64,000 bases of DNA from Arthrobacter crystallopoietes (GTDB lineage Bacteria > Actinomycetota > Actinomycetes > Actinomycetales > Micrococcaceae): the NCBI RefSeq assembly GCF_002849715.1, contig NZ_CP018863.1:3410001-3474000 (forward strand). Direction: 5' to 3'. The translations under genes and the position numbers were made by a program. The notes beneath the pieces are model-generated. The model saw only the letters and a list, made by a program, of their open reading frames with translations. It ran no database searches and was not told the DNA's origin. This document shows, piece by piece, positions 42,001 through 51,194 of this stretch; position 1 is the first letter of the stretch; every line of letters starts with the position of its first letter.

Positions 42001-44909
42001 ACGCCTTCGAACTGCGCCCGGGCCGCGCGGCCGCCTTGGATCTGCTCGCCAACGACACGGATCCCGACGGCGACCGGCTCACCCTGGTCCCGGACGGCGT
42101 CGAGGGCCCGCAGCTGACTGCCGAAGCCCGGCAGGAGCGCGTCTGGCTGCAGACGCCCGCCGAGGCCGGGGCACACAATGTCCGCTACCGCGTGGCTGAC
42201 GGCCGCGGCGGCACGGCGTTGGGAACGGCCACGGTTACGGTCGACCCGGACGCGCCGCTGCAGTCGCCGATCGCCCGCGATGACCGGGTGGAGCCGGCGG
42301 AGGCCATGGGCCGGACCGCCGTGGATGTGCCGGTACTGGAAAATGACGAGGATCCGGACGGCGTGGCCGACGCGCTGGACGTGGAAGTCGATGCGTTCGG
42401 CGGCACCGCCACGGTGATGAACGACGGCGTGGTGAGGGTTAATCTCACGGCGGCACCGCAGCTGGTTCCCTACACCGTGACGGACGCGGATTCGCTCAGC
42501 GGCACGGCCGTGATCTGGGTGCCGGGGCTGGGCGACCAGTTCCCGGTGCTGGCAGAGGCGGCTCCGCTGGAAGTCATCGCCGGGCAAAGCCTGACGCTGG
42601 ATGTTGCCGACCTGGTCCGGGTGCGCACGGGCCGCACGCCGGTCATCACGCAGGAAGACTCACTCCGCGCCATCGGTACGGACGGTAGCCCGCTGCTGGC
42701 GGATCCGACCACCTTGACCTACACAGCGCACCAGGACTTCATCGGCCGCGGTTCCGTCACGTTCGAAGTCACGGACGGAACAGGACCGGACGATCCGGAG
42801 GGGCTCAAGTCCACCCTGACGGTGCTGATCGACGTACTCGCCGACCCCAACCGCAACCAGCCGCCGGCCATGCGCAACGGCGCACTGAACGTTGCTCAGG
42901 GGGAGGAACAGCAGACGCTGGACCTGCGCGAGCTGGCCGAAGACCCCAACCAGGACGACGTCGACCGGCTGGACTTCTCCCTGTCCGACGCCGTTCCGCC
43001 CGGCTTCACCGCTTCGATAGCAGACGGCCGGCTTGAGGCGGCGGCAACCGATGACGCCGCCGTCGGCTCCACAGGGGTCCTGGCGGTAACAGCCACCGAT
43101 CCCGACGGCGAACAGGCGACAGCGCAGATTTTCCTGAACGTCGTGTCCTCCACGCGGCCGCTCGCCGTGGCCAATCCGGACAGCCGCGACGACGCGGTCC
43201 AGGGGGAGCCGGTCACGGTGGACGTGCTGGCGAATGACACCAACCCGTTCGACGGCGACCCGCTCCGGCTGGTCAGCGCGAAGGTGACCACCGGGGACGG
43301 CCGTGCTGAGGTCGCGGGCAATGCCGTCCGCGTCACGCCGGGCGCCGATTTCACCGGTGTCCTCCAGGTGACCTACACGGTGGCGGACAAGACGGGCCAG
43401 ACGGACCGGCAGGTCGACGGGCAGCTGCGGGTCACCGTCCGCGGTAGGCCGGACACGCCGGCCCAGCCGGTGGTGGAATCGGTGGAGGACAGCTCCGTGG
43501 TGCTCAGCTGGGCGCCGCCGAACAACAACGGGCTGCCCATCACCGGCTACACCGTGCGCGCCGCGGGCTTCGCGCAGGAATGCGCCGCCACCACCTGCAC
43601 CCTGACCGGGCTGACCAACAACGTGGTGTACAACTTCACCGTCGAGGCAACCAACGACGCCGGCACCTCCGAGGTTTCGCCGCCGTCGGCCGATGCGCGT
43701 CCCGACACCCGACCGGACAAGCCCCAGCCACCCACCCTGGTCAGCGGTGACGGCAGCCTGGCGGTCAGCTGGGCGCCGGCCACCAGTTCGGGTTCGCCGG
43801 TGGAAAGCTACAACGTGCGCATCACGCCGGCGCCGGCCGCCGGTAATCCCACGAAGACCGGCGTAACCGGGACCAGTCTGGTCTGGGAAGGCCTGCAGAA
43901 CGGCCAGGCCTACACGGTGGCCGTGCAGGCCGTGAACCAGGCGCCGGAGCCGTCCGACTTCAGCGAACCGTCCGCACCCGGGACCCCGGCGGGTCTGCCG
44001 CGGCAGCCGGCGCCGCCGTCGGCCGCCGTCGTTCCTTACGGGGCCAGCCAGTCCCAGCTCACAGTCAACTGGCGGGCACCGGGTTCCAACGGCGCACCGA
44101 TCCAGCACTATGTGCTCTCCGTTTTCCGCGGCGGTGCGTTGCAGCAGAAGCTGGAGACGGCAGGCACCAGCCAGGCGGTCACGGTGGCCAACGCGGAGCA
44201 GGACTACACGTTCGCCGTCGCCGCCGTGAACAAGGTGGGCCAGGGCGAGTCGAGCGCCACCTCGCCGCCCAAGCGCGCGGCCGGCGAGCCGGGCGCCGTT
44301 TCCGGGGTCAAACTGGTGGCCCACAACACGGCGGGCGACGGCGGGCAGGTCCAGGCGAGCTTTACCCCGGTGCCGGATTCCGGACTCAACGGTGCCCGGC
44401 GCAGCGAGATCAGCTACAGCTGGACGGCATCGACCGGGCAGTCGGGCACGTTCTCCGGGAGCGGCCAGCCCGAGGTGCTTGCGGGCTTCACCAACGGAGT
44501 ATCCACCTCGGTGACGGTCCGCGCCGTCTCAAGGGCCAGCGGCACAGCCGTGCGCGGTGCCGGCGCCAAGTCCGGTTACGTGGCGCCCTACGGCAAACCG
44601 CTGCCGCCCAGGGTGCAGGGCCACGATGCCCCGAAGGGCTCGCAGGACGTCAAGTTCACCTGGGAGACTCCGGTGGCCAACGGGAAGGACGTGGACCGGA
44701 TCGAATGGCGCCACATCGCCACCACCTACCCCTGGGATGACCCGAACCCGGACCGTGCCGGAGACCTTGCGCCGCGAGCAGGCAGCAAGACGATCAAGAC
44801 CAGCTGGGACAACTCCACAACCTTGGAATTCCGGGTGTGCGATGTCACCAACGTCTGTTCGGATGGCGTTATTGTCCACGGCAGGACCGGTCCGGCGCCG
44901 GGCGGGTAG
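39012..44909 (+). CDS. Giant Ig-like/FN3 surface protein 2
   Basis: A 1965-residue intact paralogue. The basic cytoplasmic tail MKFKGFGRKRPASMRHG is followed by a membrane helix (about 20-36) and an extracellular chain: predicted beta-propeller (about 45-395, with the signature GCTHAAWIGNAQYLRSC), an acidic linker, 11 cadherin/Ig-like repeats (about 412-1475) and five FN3 domains (from about 1478; the first carries a C-x4-C pair, ECAATTC). The last FN3 contains CDVTNVC, and the chain ends GRTGPAPGG. GTG 39012 is fixed by agreement with paralogue 3. There is no sortase motif; anchoring is by the N-terminal helix. It is separated by 132 bp from giant gene 3. Confidence 0.9.
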   Translation: MKFKGFGRKRPASMRHGAVPATAFSIVLAVIGAGIFLHPGTDTADVDLHDGGIWVTNQSANLVGHVNYQSRTLDGGFLANSTSYDILQHEGDVLLRNFDQSSLSTVDTAAMAFVGGTAIPAGADTSLAEDLLVVTDPAKGLVWAMDPASLPAFTPDGLEPVHTATPGVTAVAGPDQTITLAEPESGTLTTVELDEQYLPAGTNSTEVPQLRGADELQLAAVGDQAVVLDAARGQAFTGAGRQLDLGAGTSSTLRGEQAAAFQSAQLQQSGGASTYAAIATTDALVQVPLDGDEPTVLPAKGGTPAAPVQLDGCTHAAWIGNAQYLRSCEDPAHNLDQELPELSESSVPVFRVNRDNVILNDATSGNVWLVKDDLVLVDNWEELLPPPDETDEEEETADTTTNNTLPDRTEANRPPLAVADEFGVRPGRTTVLPVLDNDSDPDGDVLTSAVRGKQPDIGQVQRIYNGGGLQIRVAEDAEPGTRSFSYQADDGRGGTADADVTLRIRGDDENGAPQQKRKTIIQLEQGKSITRNVLNDWTDPDGDDLYLDEGTATGDNQVAVRRDGLLTFQDAGDEPGRKEVRISVSDGRSTTEGVVTIDVRPTGSLAPVANADHVSVVAGQDLRISPLENDLDPGGGTLALARVDVEGQGEVEPDFASNTFVFKAATVGRYYVTYLVTNGPLSSTGLVRVDVLGSAREGSPVATRDTALLPAGGEVLVDALANDSDPGGGVLVIQGVSAPGNDAISVAVLEHGVIRIQDLRGLAEPTTLSYTISNGSQSAVGEIAVVPVPAPERAEPPEANRDTARVRAGDIVTIDVLANDTHPNGDRLKLVPELVETVDGSAGRLFVSENSLRFIAGAQARTVSLVYEVEDSLGQRDSARVLIHIEALDAEKNDRPNPRHLTARVLSGATVRIPVPLNGIDPNGDSVSLTGITKAPTQGTALPGSNYIDYVATDIARGTDTFTYSVTDRLGATNTATVRVGIAPAGETNHAPVPVDDAFELRPGRAAALDLLANDTDPDGDRLTLVPDGVEGPQLTAEARQERVWLQTPAEAGAHNVRYRVADGRGGTALGTATVTVDPDAPLQSPIARDDRVEPAEAMGRTAVDVPVLENDEDPDGVADALDVEVDAFGGTATVMNDGVVRVNLTAAPQLVPYTVTDADSLSGTAVIWVPGLGDQFPVLAEAAPLEVIAGQSLTLDVADLVRVRTGRTPVITQEDSLRAIGTDGSPLLADPTTLTYTAHQDFIGRGSVTFEVTDGTGPDDPEGLKSTLTVLIDVLADPNRNQPPAMRNGALNVAQGEEQQTLDLRELAEDPNQDDVDRLDFSLSDAVPPGFTASIADGRLEAAATDDAAVGSTGVLAVTATDPDGEQATAQIFLNVVSSTRPLAVANPDSRDDAVQGEPVTVDVLANDTNPFDGDPLRLVSAKVTTGDGRAEVAGNAVRVTPGADFTGVLQVTYTVADKTGQTDRQVDGQLRVTVRGRPDTPAQPVVESVEDSSVVLSWAPPNNNGLPITGYTVRAAGFAQECAATTCTLTGLTNNVVYNFTVEATNDAGTSEVSPPSADARPDTRPDKPQPPTLVSGDGSLAVSWAPATSSGSPVESYNVRITPAPAAGNPTKTGVTGTSLVWEGLQNGQAYTVAVQAVNQAPEPSDFSEPSAPGTPAGLPRQPAPPSAAVVPYGASQSQLTVNWRAPGSNGAPIQHYVLSVFRGGALQQKLETAGTSQAVTVANAEQDYTFAVAAVNKVGQGESSATSPPKRAAGEPGAVSGVKLVAHNTAGDGGQVQASFTPVPDSGLNGARRSEISYSWTASTGQSGTFSGSGQPEVLAGFTNGVSTSVTVRAVSRASGTAVRGAGAKSGYVAPYGKPLPPRVQGHDAPKGSQDVKFTWETPVANGKDVDRIEWRHIATTYPWDDPNPDRAGDLAPRAGSKTIKTSWDNSTTLEFRVCDVTNVCSDGVIVHGRTGPAPGG

Positions 44910-44922
44910 CCACCGCGGCGGT

Positions 44923-44946
44923 GCCATGGGTAGTTCTCCCCGTGGC
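44923..44946. promoter_or_regulatory. Inverted repeat upstream of giant gene 3
   Basis: GCCATGGG and CCCCGTGGC arms around TAGTTCT. The core ATGGGTAGTT matches the inverted repeat before giant gene 1 (30127-30144). It lies 19 bp upstream of the TACACT -10 candidate (44966-44971), in a position suited to a regulator. Confidence 0.45.
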
Positions 44947-44965
44947 AGCGTTTAACCTGGCGGTT

Positions 44966-45041
44966 TACACTATCTGGGGTGGCAAGGGGGCCGCGGGTCC
45001 CGGTTCCGGGCAAAATTCAGTCTCTCAAAGGTCTCTCAGCG
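44966..45041 (+). promoter_or_regulatory. Promoter and conserved 5' leader of giant gene 3 and its operon
   Basis: TACACT (44966-44971) precedes the 69-base block 44973-45041, which matches 38943-39011 with one gap and few substitutions. GTGGCA about 18 bp upstream is a possible -35. It would drive the giant gene 3 to kinase operon. Confidence 0.5.
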
Positions 45042-48000
45042 GTGAATTTCAAGGGTTTCGGCCAGGCGCGCAATGCTGCCTTCCGCCGTAGGGGCATGCC
45101 CGCCACCGCCTTTTCGGTGGCGCTCGCCGTGATCGGCGCGGGCATCTTCCTGCACCCGGGCACGGACACCGCGGACGTGGACCTGAACGACGGCGGCATC
45201 TGGGTGACGAATAAGTCCCAGTCCCTGGTGGGCCACCTGAACTACCAGTCCCAACTGCTCGACGGCGGTTTCAAGCCCGCCAGCGCCAACTTCGACGTCC
45301 AGCAGGAAGCGGCAACAGTGCTGCTGCAGAACCTGGACCAGAATGCCGTCAGTACCGTAAGCGTCGCCGAGATGATCCACGGTGCCGAAAACCAGCTCCC
45401 CGGCTCGGCCAAGCTGTCACTGGGTACCGAGGTGGCAGCAGTCAGCGATCCGGCGGCCGGGCAGGTCTGGGCCGTCGCCTCGGCGGGCCTGGACTCTTTT
45501 ACTCCTGAGGCCACGCAACCGCTGGCCGAGGACGCACCGGGCGCCGTCGCCGTCGTTAGTAACGCCGATACGGTCTATGTGGCCGATCCGGCGGCGGGCA
45601 GGCTGACCGGTTACCGTGCCCCCGAGGGCGGCATGTTCGAGGAAGTCTCCGCCCAGGACCTGCCGGGCATCAAGGACGCGGACGGGCTGCAGCTGACCAC
45701 CGTGGGCGATGAACCGGTGCTGCTGGATCCGGCCGGCGGCACGCTGTACCTGCCCGCCGGCGAGTCGGTGGAGCTGGAGGACGCGCAGGACGCCCGGCTG
45801 CAGCAGCCCGGCGACGCCAGCGAAAGGGTGGCCATTGCCACCTCGAACGGCCTGCTCGCCCAGCCGCTGGACGGCGGCGAGGCGCAGCTGACCGAAATCC
45901 ACAACCCCGCGCCGCCCATTGCGCCGGTGCAGGTGGCCGGCTGCATCCACGCCGCGTGGACGGGTGATGCCGGCTATCTGCGCGACTGCGCCGATGATGC
46001 CTTCGACCTGTCGCAGCCCATCCCGTCCCTGTCCACCCAGTCCGAGCTGGTGTTCCGGACCAACCGGGACGTGGTGGTCCTCAATGACGTCAACGCCGGC
46101 AACGTGTGGCTGGTCAACAAGAACCTGCAGCTGGTCAACAATTGGGGCGATTTGATCCCGCCGAAGGGCGACGACGAGGACGACACCACCGAATCCGCGG
46201 ACATCACGGCGGCCACCCGGCTGCCGGAGCGCCAGGAGGAAAACCAGGCGCCGGTCGCCGTGGCCGACGAGTTCGGTGTCCGCGCCGGCCGCACCACCGT
46301 GCTGCCGGTGCTCTTCAACGACTCGGACCCGGACGGGGACCTGCTCACGGTCACGGTCAACGGCGACCAACCCGCCACCGGAACCGTCCAGCGGATCTAC
46401 CAGGGGACCGGCCTGCAGATCGTACTGCCCGAGGACGCCTCCGGATCGTCGTCGTTCTCCTATGAGGTCGACGACGGCCGCGGCGGCACGGACACCGCCC
46501 AGGTCAGGCTCCGCGTGGTGCCCGAGGGTTCCAACGCGGCGCCGGAGCAGAAGCGCGAGACCATCCTCGCCGTCGAGTCCGGGCAGAGCCTGAGCCGGAA
46601 CGTGCTGACGGACTGGCTGGACCCGGACGGCGATGACCTGCTACTGATGGGCGCGGTGGCCGAGGATCCGGGGGACATTGTCCGCACCCGGCCGGACGGC
46701 GTGCTCACCTACCAGGACGTGGGGACGTCCGACGGCGAGAAGAAGGTCACCCTCACGGTCTCGGACGGCCGCACCAGCACCACCGGAGAGGTCACGGTGG
46801 AGGTCGAACCGCGCGGCGAGCTGGCCCCGGTGACCAACCCGGACCACGTGCGGACCACGGTGGGCGAGGAAGCCACCATCTTCCCGCTGCGCAATGATGC
46901 AGATCCCACCGGCGGCTCCATGCGGCTGGCCAGCGTGGGCGAGGTGCCCAATGCCACCGTGCAGGGGAATTACGACGTCGGCACGGTCACCTTCAGCTCC
47001 GCTGCCGCCGGCACCTACTATCTGGAGTACCTGGCCACCACCGGCCCCACGAGTTCCCCGGGGCTGATCCGGGTGGACGTGACCGAAGCCGAACAGGGCA
47101 GCGGCGTGCCCACGGCGGTACGCGATGTGGTGCTGCTGCCCTCGCGCGGCGAATCGCTGGTGGACGTGCTGGCGAACGACTCGGATCCGGCCGGCGGCGT
47201 GCTGGTGGTCCAGTCCGTTTCCGTGCCGCGCGGTGCTCCGGCGGACGTGGCCGTGCTGAACCACTCCATCCTGCGCGTCAACGATGCCCGCGGGCTGACC
47301 GCGCCGCTGACCATCACTTACACCGTCTCCAACGGCTCCGGCAGCGCCACCGGCGAAGTGGCGATTTTCCCGGTTCCCGCGCCGGCCAAGCTGCTGCCGC
47401 CGCGGGCCCACAATGACGAGGCGGTGGTCCGAGCCGGCGACATCGTAAACATCCCGGTGCTGGAGAACGATGAACATCCCAACGGCGCCGCCCTGACCCT
47501 GGACACGGAGCTGGTGGAAGCCCCCGCCGCGGCGGACGGCACCATCGCGATTTCCGGCAACCAGCTGCGGTTCAAGGCCGGGCCGGAGGCTACGGGTGGA
47601 AAAACAGTCACGGCCGTCTACCGGATCAGCGGGCCGGACGGCCAGGTGGCCAGCGCGCAGGTGCGGATCCGCATCACCGAACCGGACACTGAAAACAACG
47701 CCCGCCCGGTGCCGAAGAACCTGACCGCCCGCGTGCTGGCCGGCAAAACCGTCAGCATCCCCGTGCCGCTGGACGGGATCGATCCGGACGGCGACTCGGT
47801 CAGCCTGGCGGGACTGGAACGCGCGCCGACACTGGGCACCGCCGTGATCAAGGCCGCCGCCATCGAATACACCGCCGGCGGCGGCTCCACCGGCACGGAC
47901 ACCATCAGCTACGTGGTCCAGGACAGGCTCGGCGCGCGCTCCACCGCGACGATTTCCATCGGCATCGCCCCGTCCTCGGACGCCAACCAGCCGCCCAACG

Positions 48001-51000
48001 CCGTCGACGACGAGGCGAGCGTGCGCCCCGGCCGGAACCTGTCCGTGGACGTGCTCAAGAACGATTCGGACCCCGACGGCGACCGCATCGCCTTTGCCAC
48101 CGACGGCCTGAGCTCGGACGCGGACCTGCAGCTGAGCCTGCGGGAGGGACGCCTGCGGATTGCTGCCCCGGAAACGGAAGGCACCGCCGTCGTCCGCTAT
48201 ACCATCACCGATGGCCGCGGCGGCACCTCAACCGGGACGCTGACCGTGAAGGTTGATCCGGACGCGCCGCTGCTGCCGCCGGTGGCGCGGGATGACCGGG
48301 TGGCGGTGGCGGAGACCACCGGCAAGGACCAGGTCAGCGTTCCGCTGCTGAACAATGACGAGGACCCCGACGGCGACCTGGGCGAGCTGGCCATCAGCGT
48401 CGACGATCCGGCCGGCGGCGCCGCCCTGGCCGAGGACCGTACCCTGACCGTGCCTGTCCGGGCCGACACGCAGATCATTGCCTACACACTCGAGGACGTG
48501 GACTCGCTGACCTCCACCGCGTTCGTGGTGGTGCCCGGCAACGGGGACCAGCGGCCGGCGCTGAAGGACCAGCAGCCGCTGGAGGTCCGCTCCGGCGAGC
48601 CGCTGGCGCTGGACATCGGGCAGCTGGTGGCGGTCCGCGAGGGCAGGACTCCGCGGCTGACCCAGGATGACAAGGTGGCCGCCGTAGCCGGTTCTGCGCG
48701 GATCGACGGCGCCACGGACCTGACCTTCACCTCCAACGACGGCTACGCCGGTGCCGCCTCCGTCAGCTTCGAGGTCACCGACGGCTCCGGCCCGGATGAT
48801 CCGGACGGGCTGAAGGCCACGCTGACCGTGCCGATCACCGTGCTGCCGCTGCCGGAGCAGAATGCGCCGCCCACGCTGAGCGCCAACTCGCTGCAGGTGG
48901 CGCAGGCCGGCGAGCCGGCAACCCTGGACCTGCGGGAGGCGGCGAGCGATCCCGATCCTCAGGACGCGGAGGCGCTGGAGTTCGCCGTGACCGGCGGCTC
49001 CATCGACGGCGTGGACGTGTCCATCGACGGTAGCGTGCTCACCGCCCGGGCACAGAACAACGCGGCCAAGGGCACCGAGGGCACCATCAATGTCAGCGTC
49101 ACCGACGGTAACCACGATCCGGTGTCCTCCACCGTGACCATCAGCGTGGTGGCCACGGACCGGCCGCCCGCCGTGGCCGTGGATGACCTGGTGCCGGACG
49201 CGCACCAGGGTGAGACCGTGACCGTTCCCGTGCTGGACAACGACTCGAACCCGTTCCCGGAAACGCCGCTGAAGATCCTCAGCGCCCAGCCGCAGGACGG
49301 CGGGCAGGGCAGCGTGGCGGTCAGCGGGGACGCCCTGGAGATCACGCCGAACGAGGACTTCGTGGGCACCATGGGCGTGATCTACCGCATCCAGGACGCC
49401 ACCGAGGACCCGGACCGCGAGACCGAAGGCCGCGTCACGCTGACCGTGAAGGGCAAGCCGGACGCGCCGAGCACGCCGCGGATGGTCAGCGAGGGCAACC
49501 GGACCGCCGTACTGACGTGGGAAGTGCCTGCGGACAACGGTGAACGGATCACCTCCTACACGGTGTCCGGCGGCGGCTTCAGCCAAGAGTGCGCGGCCAA
49601 CACCTGCACGCTGGAGAACCTGACCAATAACCAGGAGTACAACTTCACCGTGACGGCCACCAACGCGGTGGGAACTTCCGAAGCTTCGCCGGCGTCCGGC
49701 GTCGTCCGTCCGGATGTGAAACCCGAAACTCCGGCCGTGCCGCAGCTGGTGTTCGGCGACGGCGCGCTGACCGTGACCTGGCAGACCCCGGCGTCGCAAG
49801 GCTCGCCGGTGGAGTCCTTCAACCTTGAGATCTCACCGGCCCCGCCGGTGGGCGAGCTGCAGAAGAACGGCGTCACCGGGAACTCGCTGGTCTGGAACGG
49901 ACTGGCCAACGGCACCGCCTACAAGGTGCGGGTGCAGGCGAATAACCGCGCGTCCACGCCGTCCGACTGGGGCGCCTACTCCGCCGAGGAGATTCCCGCC
50001 GGCGTGCCCGGCGCCCCGTCCACGCCCACCGCCACGCGGACCACCAGTGCGGTGAACGAGGGCTCCATCGATGTGGCCTGGACGGCACCGGCCAACACCA
50101 ACGGCGCTCCGGTGGAAGCGTACGACCTGCGGATCTTCGAAAACGGCGCGCCGGCCGGGACCCGCAGCGGGCTCTCCGCCGGCACCACGGGTGTGTCGCT
50201 GACCGGGCTGGACACCGCCGGCAGCTACACCTTCGACGTCGTCGCGCACAACAAGGCCGGTGCGGGGGAGTACAGCGCCCGCTCTGCCGCCGTCGTGCCT
50301 TACGGTGTTCCGCACCAGGTGCAGGGCGTGACCGCGGCGGCCACCGGGGCCAACGAGCAGGTCAAGCTGGACTTCGCCGCGCCGTACAATAACGGCAGCG
50401 CGATCACCGGCTACGAATACGCGATCGACGGCGGCGGCTGGCGTGCCTTCGGCGGTCCGGGTGCCACCGTCTCGTCGCCGACAAACGGGCAGAACCACAC
50501 CTGGAAGGTGCGGGCACTCAATGCCGGCGGCCCCGGGGCGGCGAGCCCGGCCTCCAACGCCACCAGCGCCTACGGGCCGATCACGGATGCCTCCAACCTG
50601 GCCGCCTCGACTGCCGGGCCGAAGGTGACGTTTACCTGGAACGCCAACTGGCAGGCCTACGGCAACGGCCGCCGGATTACCGGCTCCTCGGTCACAGTCA
50701 ACGGCCAGGCGGTCAACGCCGGAGCCGGCAGCTGGACCAGCCCGGAGGAAGCCAACAAGTCCTACACCATCACGGTGACCGTGAGCCGGTCCGACGGCAG
50801 CAGGAGCTTCAGCCGGACCCAGGTTGTCCCGCCGGCCGAGATCACCGGGATCTACCGCGGCGATAGGGTGAATGTGGACGGGACCTCCGGCTGGCATTAC
50901 GTGATTGTGGACTACCGGAACTTCCCGCAAGGCACCCGGGATGTCTGGTGCCGGGCAAACGGCAGCAACCTGGATCCGAACTACGGACGGGCACCGATAG

Positions 51001-51125
51001 GATTTGCCCATAGCGGCAGGGTCCAGACCAAGTGCATCGCGAAAATCGATTCCTCCGAACCAGGTGCCATCACCATGTCCGTGGAAGGACTGGGAGATTT
51101 TGCCTTCTCCAACTGGAGCGGCTGA
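45042..51125 (+). CDS. Giant Ig-like/FN3 surface protein 3 (first gene of the MoxR-kinase operon)
   Basis: A 2027-residue paralogue. The longer frame begins at 44979, but GTG 45042 (MNFKGFGQARNAAFRRRG) matches paralogue 2 and lies after the conserved leader. The layout is a basic tail, a membrane helix (about 22-38), a predicted beta-propeller (about 45-385, signature GCIHAAWTGDAGYLRDC), an acidic linker, 11 cadherin/Ig-like repeats (about 400-1470), five FN3 domains (from about 1472; first with ECAANTC) and a unique tail of about 90 residues with two cysteines (VWCRANG…TKCIAK) ending DFAFSNWSG. The MoxR gene starts 69 bp later with no terminator between, so this protein is the likely client of the operon's chaperone and signalling proteins. 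Confidence 0.92.
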   Translation: MNFKGFGQARNAAFRRRGMPATAFSVALAVIGAGIFLHPGTDTADVDLNDGGIWVTNKSQSLVGHLNYQSQLLDGGFKPASANFDVQQEAATVLLQNLDQNAVSTVSVAEMIHGAENQLPGSAKLSLGTEVAAVSDPAAGQVWAVASAGLDSFTPEATQPLAEDAPGAVAVVSNADTVYVADPAAGRLTGYRAPEGGMFEEVSAQDLPGIKDADGLQLTTVGDEPVLLDPAGGTLYLPAGESVELEDAQDARLQQPGDASERVAIATSNGLLAQPLDGGEAQLTEIHNPAPPIAPVQVAGCIHAAWTGDAGYLRDCADDAFDLSQPIPSLSTQSELVFRTNRDVVVLNDVNAGNVWLVNKNLQLVNNWGDLIPPKGDDEDDTTESADITAATRLPERQEENQAPVAVADEFGVRAGRTTVLPVLFNDSDPDGDLLTVTVNGDQPATGTVQRIYQGTGLQIVLPEDASGSSSFSYEVDDGRGGTDTAQVRLRVVPEGSNAAPEQKRETILAVESGQSLSRNVLTDWLDPDGDDLLLMGAVAEDPGDIVRTRPDGVLTYQDVGTSDGEKKVTLTVSDGRTSTTGEVTVEVEPRGELAPVTNPDHVRTTVGEEATIFPLRNDADPTGGSMRLASVGEVPNATVQGNYDVGTVTFSSAAAGTYYLEYLATTGPTSSPGLIRVDVTEAEQGSGVPTAVRDVVLLPSRGESLVDVLANDSDPAGGVLVVQSVSVPRGAPADVAVLNHSILRVNDARGLTAPLTITYTVSNGSGSATGEVAIFPVPAPAKLLPPRAHNDEAVVRAGDIVNIPVLENDEHPNGAALTLDTELVEAPAAADGTIAISGNQLRFKAGPEATGGKTVTAVYRISGPDGQVASAQVRIRITEPDTENNARPVPKNLTARVLAGKTVSIPVPLDGIDPDGDSVSLAGLERAPTLGTAVIKAAAIEYTAGGGSTGTDTISYVVQDRLGARSTATISIGIAPSSDANQPPNAVDDEASVRPGRNLSVDVLKNDSDPDGDRIAFATDGLSSDADLQLSLREGRLRIAAPETEGTAVVRYTITDGRGGTSTGTLTVKVDPDAPLLPPVARDDRVAVAETTGKDQVSVPLLNNDEDPDGDLGELAISVDDPAGGAALAEDRTLTVPVRADTQIIAYTLEDVDSLTSTAFVVVPGNGDQRPALKDQQPLEVRSGEPLALDIGQLVAVREGRTPRLTQDDKVAAVAGSARIDGATDLTFTSNDGYAGAASVSFEVTDGSGPDDPDGLKATLTVPITVLPLPEQNAPPTLSANSLQVAQAGEPATLDLREAASDPDPQDAEALEFAVTGGSIDGVDVSIDGSVLTARAQNNAAKGTEGTINVSVTDGNHDPVSSTVTISVVATDRPPAVAVDDLVPDAHQGETVTVPVLDNDSNPFPETPLKILSAQPQDGGQGSVAVSGDALEITPNEDFVGTMGVIYRIQDATEDPDRETEGRVTLTVKGKPDAPSTPRMVSEGNRTAVLTWEVPADNGERITSYTVSGGGFSQECAANTCTLENLTNNQEYNFTVTATNAVGTSEASPASGVVRPDVKPETPAVPQLVFGDGALTVTWQTPASQGSPVESFNLEISPAPPVGELQKNGVTGNSLVWNGLANGTAYKVRVQANNRASTPSDWGAYSAEEIPAGVPGAPSTPTATRTTSAVNEGSIDVAWTAPANTNGAPVEAYDLRIFENGAPAGTRSGLSAGTTGVSLTGLDTAGSYTFDVVAHNKAGAGEYSARSAAVVPYGVPHQVQGVTAAATGANEQVKLDFAAPYNNGSAITGYEYAIDGGGWRAFGGPGATVSSPTNGQNHTWKVRALNAGGPGAASPASNATSAYGPITDASNLAASTAGPKVTFTWNANWQAYGNGRRITGSSVTVNGQAVNAGAGSWTSPEEANKSYTITVTVSRSDGSRSFSRTQVVPPAEITGIYRGDRVNVDGTSGWHYVIVDYRNFPQGTRDVWCRANGSNLDPNYGRAPIGFAHSGRVQTKCIAKIDSSEPGAITMSVEGLGDFAFSNWSG

Positions 51126-51194
51126 CGGCCGGCTCCGCACATTTTGCCCCAACAGATTCATTTCCGCCCTGTACAAGAGAAAGACACAATCCCC

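Noticed and set aside
38943-45041. CRISPR or multi-copy repeat array in the leaders of giant genes 2 and 3
   Set aside because: Only two copies 6 kb apart, each directly before a homologous gene; a duplicated leader explains them.
44979-45041. Extra 21 N-terminal codons (MARGPRVPVPGKIQSLKGLS…) for giant protein 3
   Set aside because: The same stretch in paralogue 2 is a conserved non-coding leader, and GTG 45042 matches the paralogue start.
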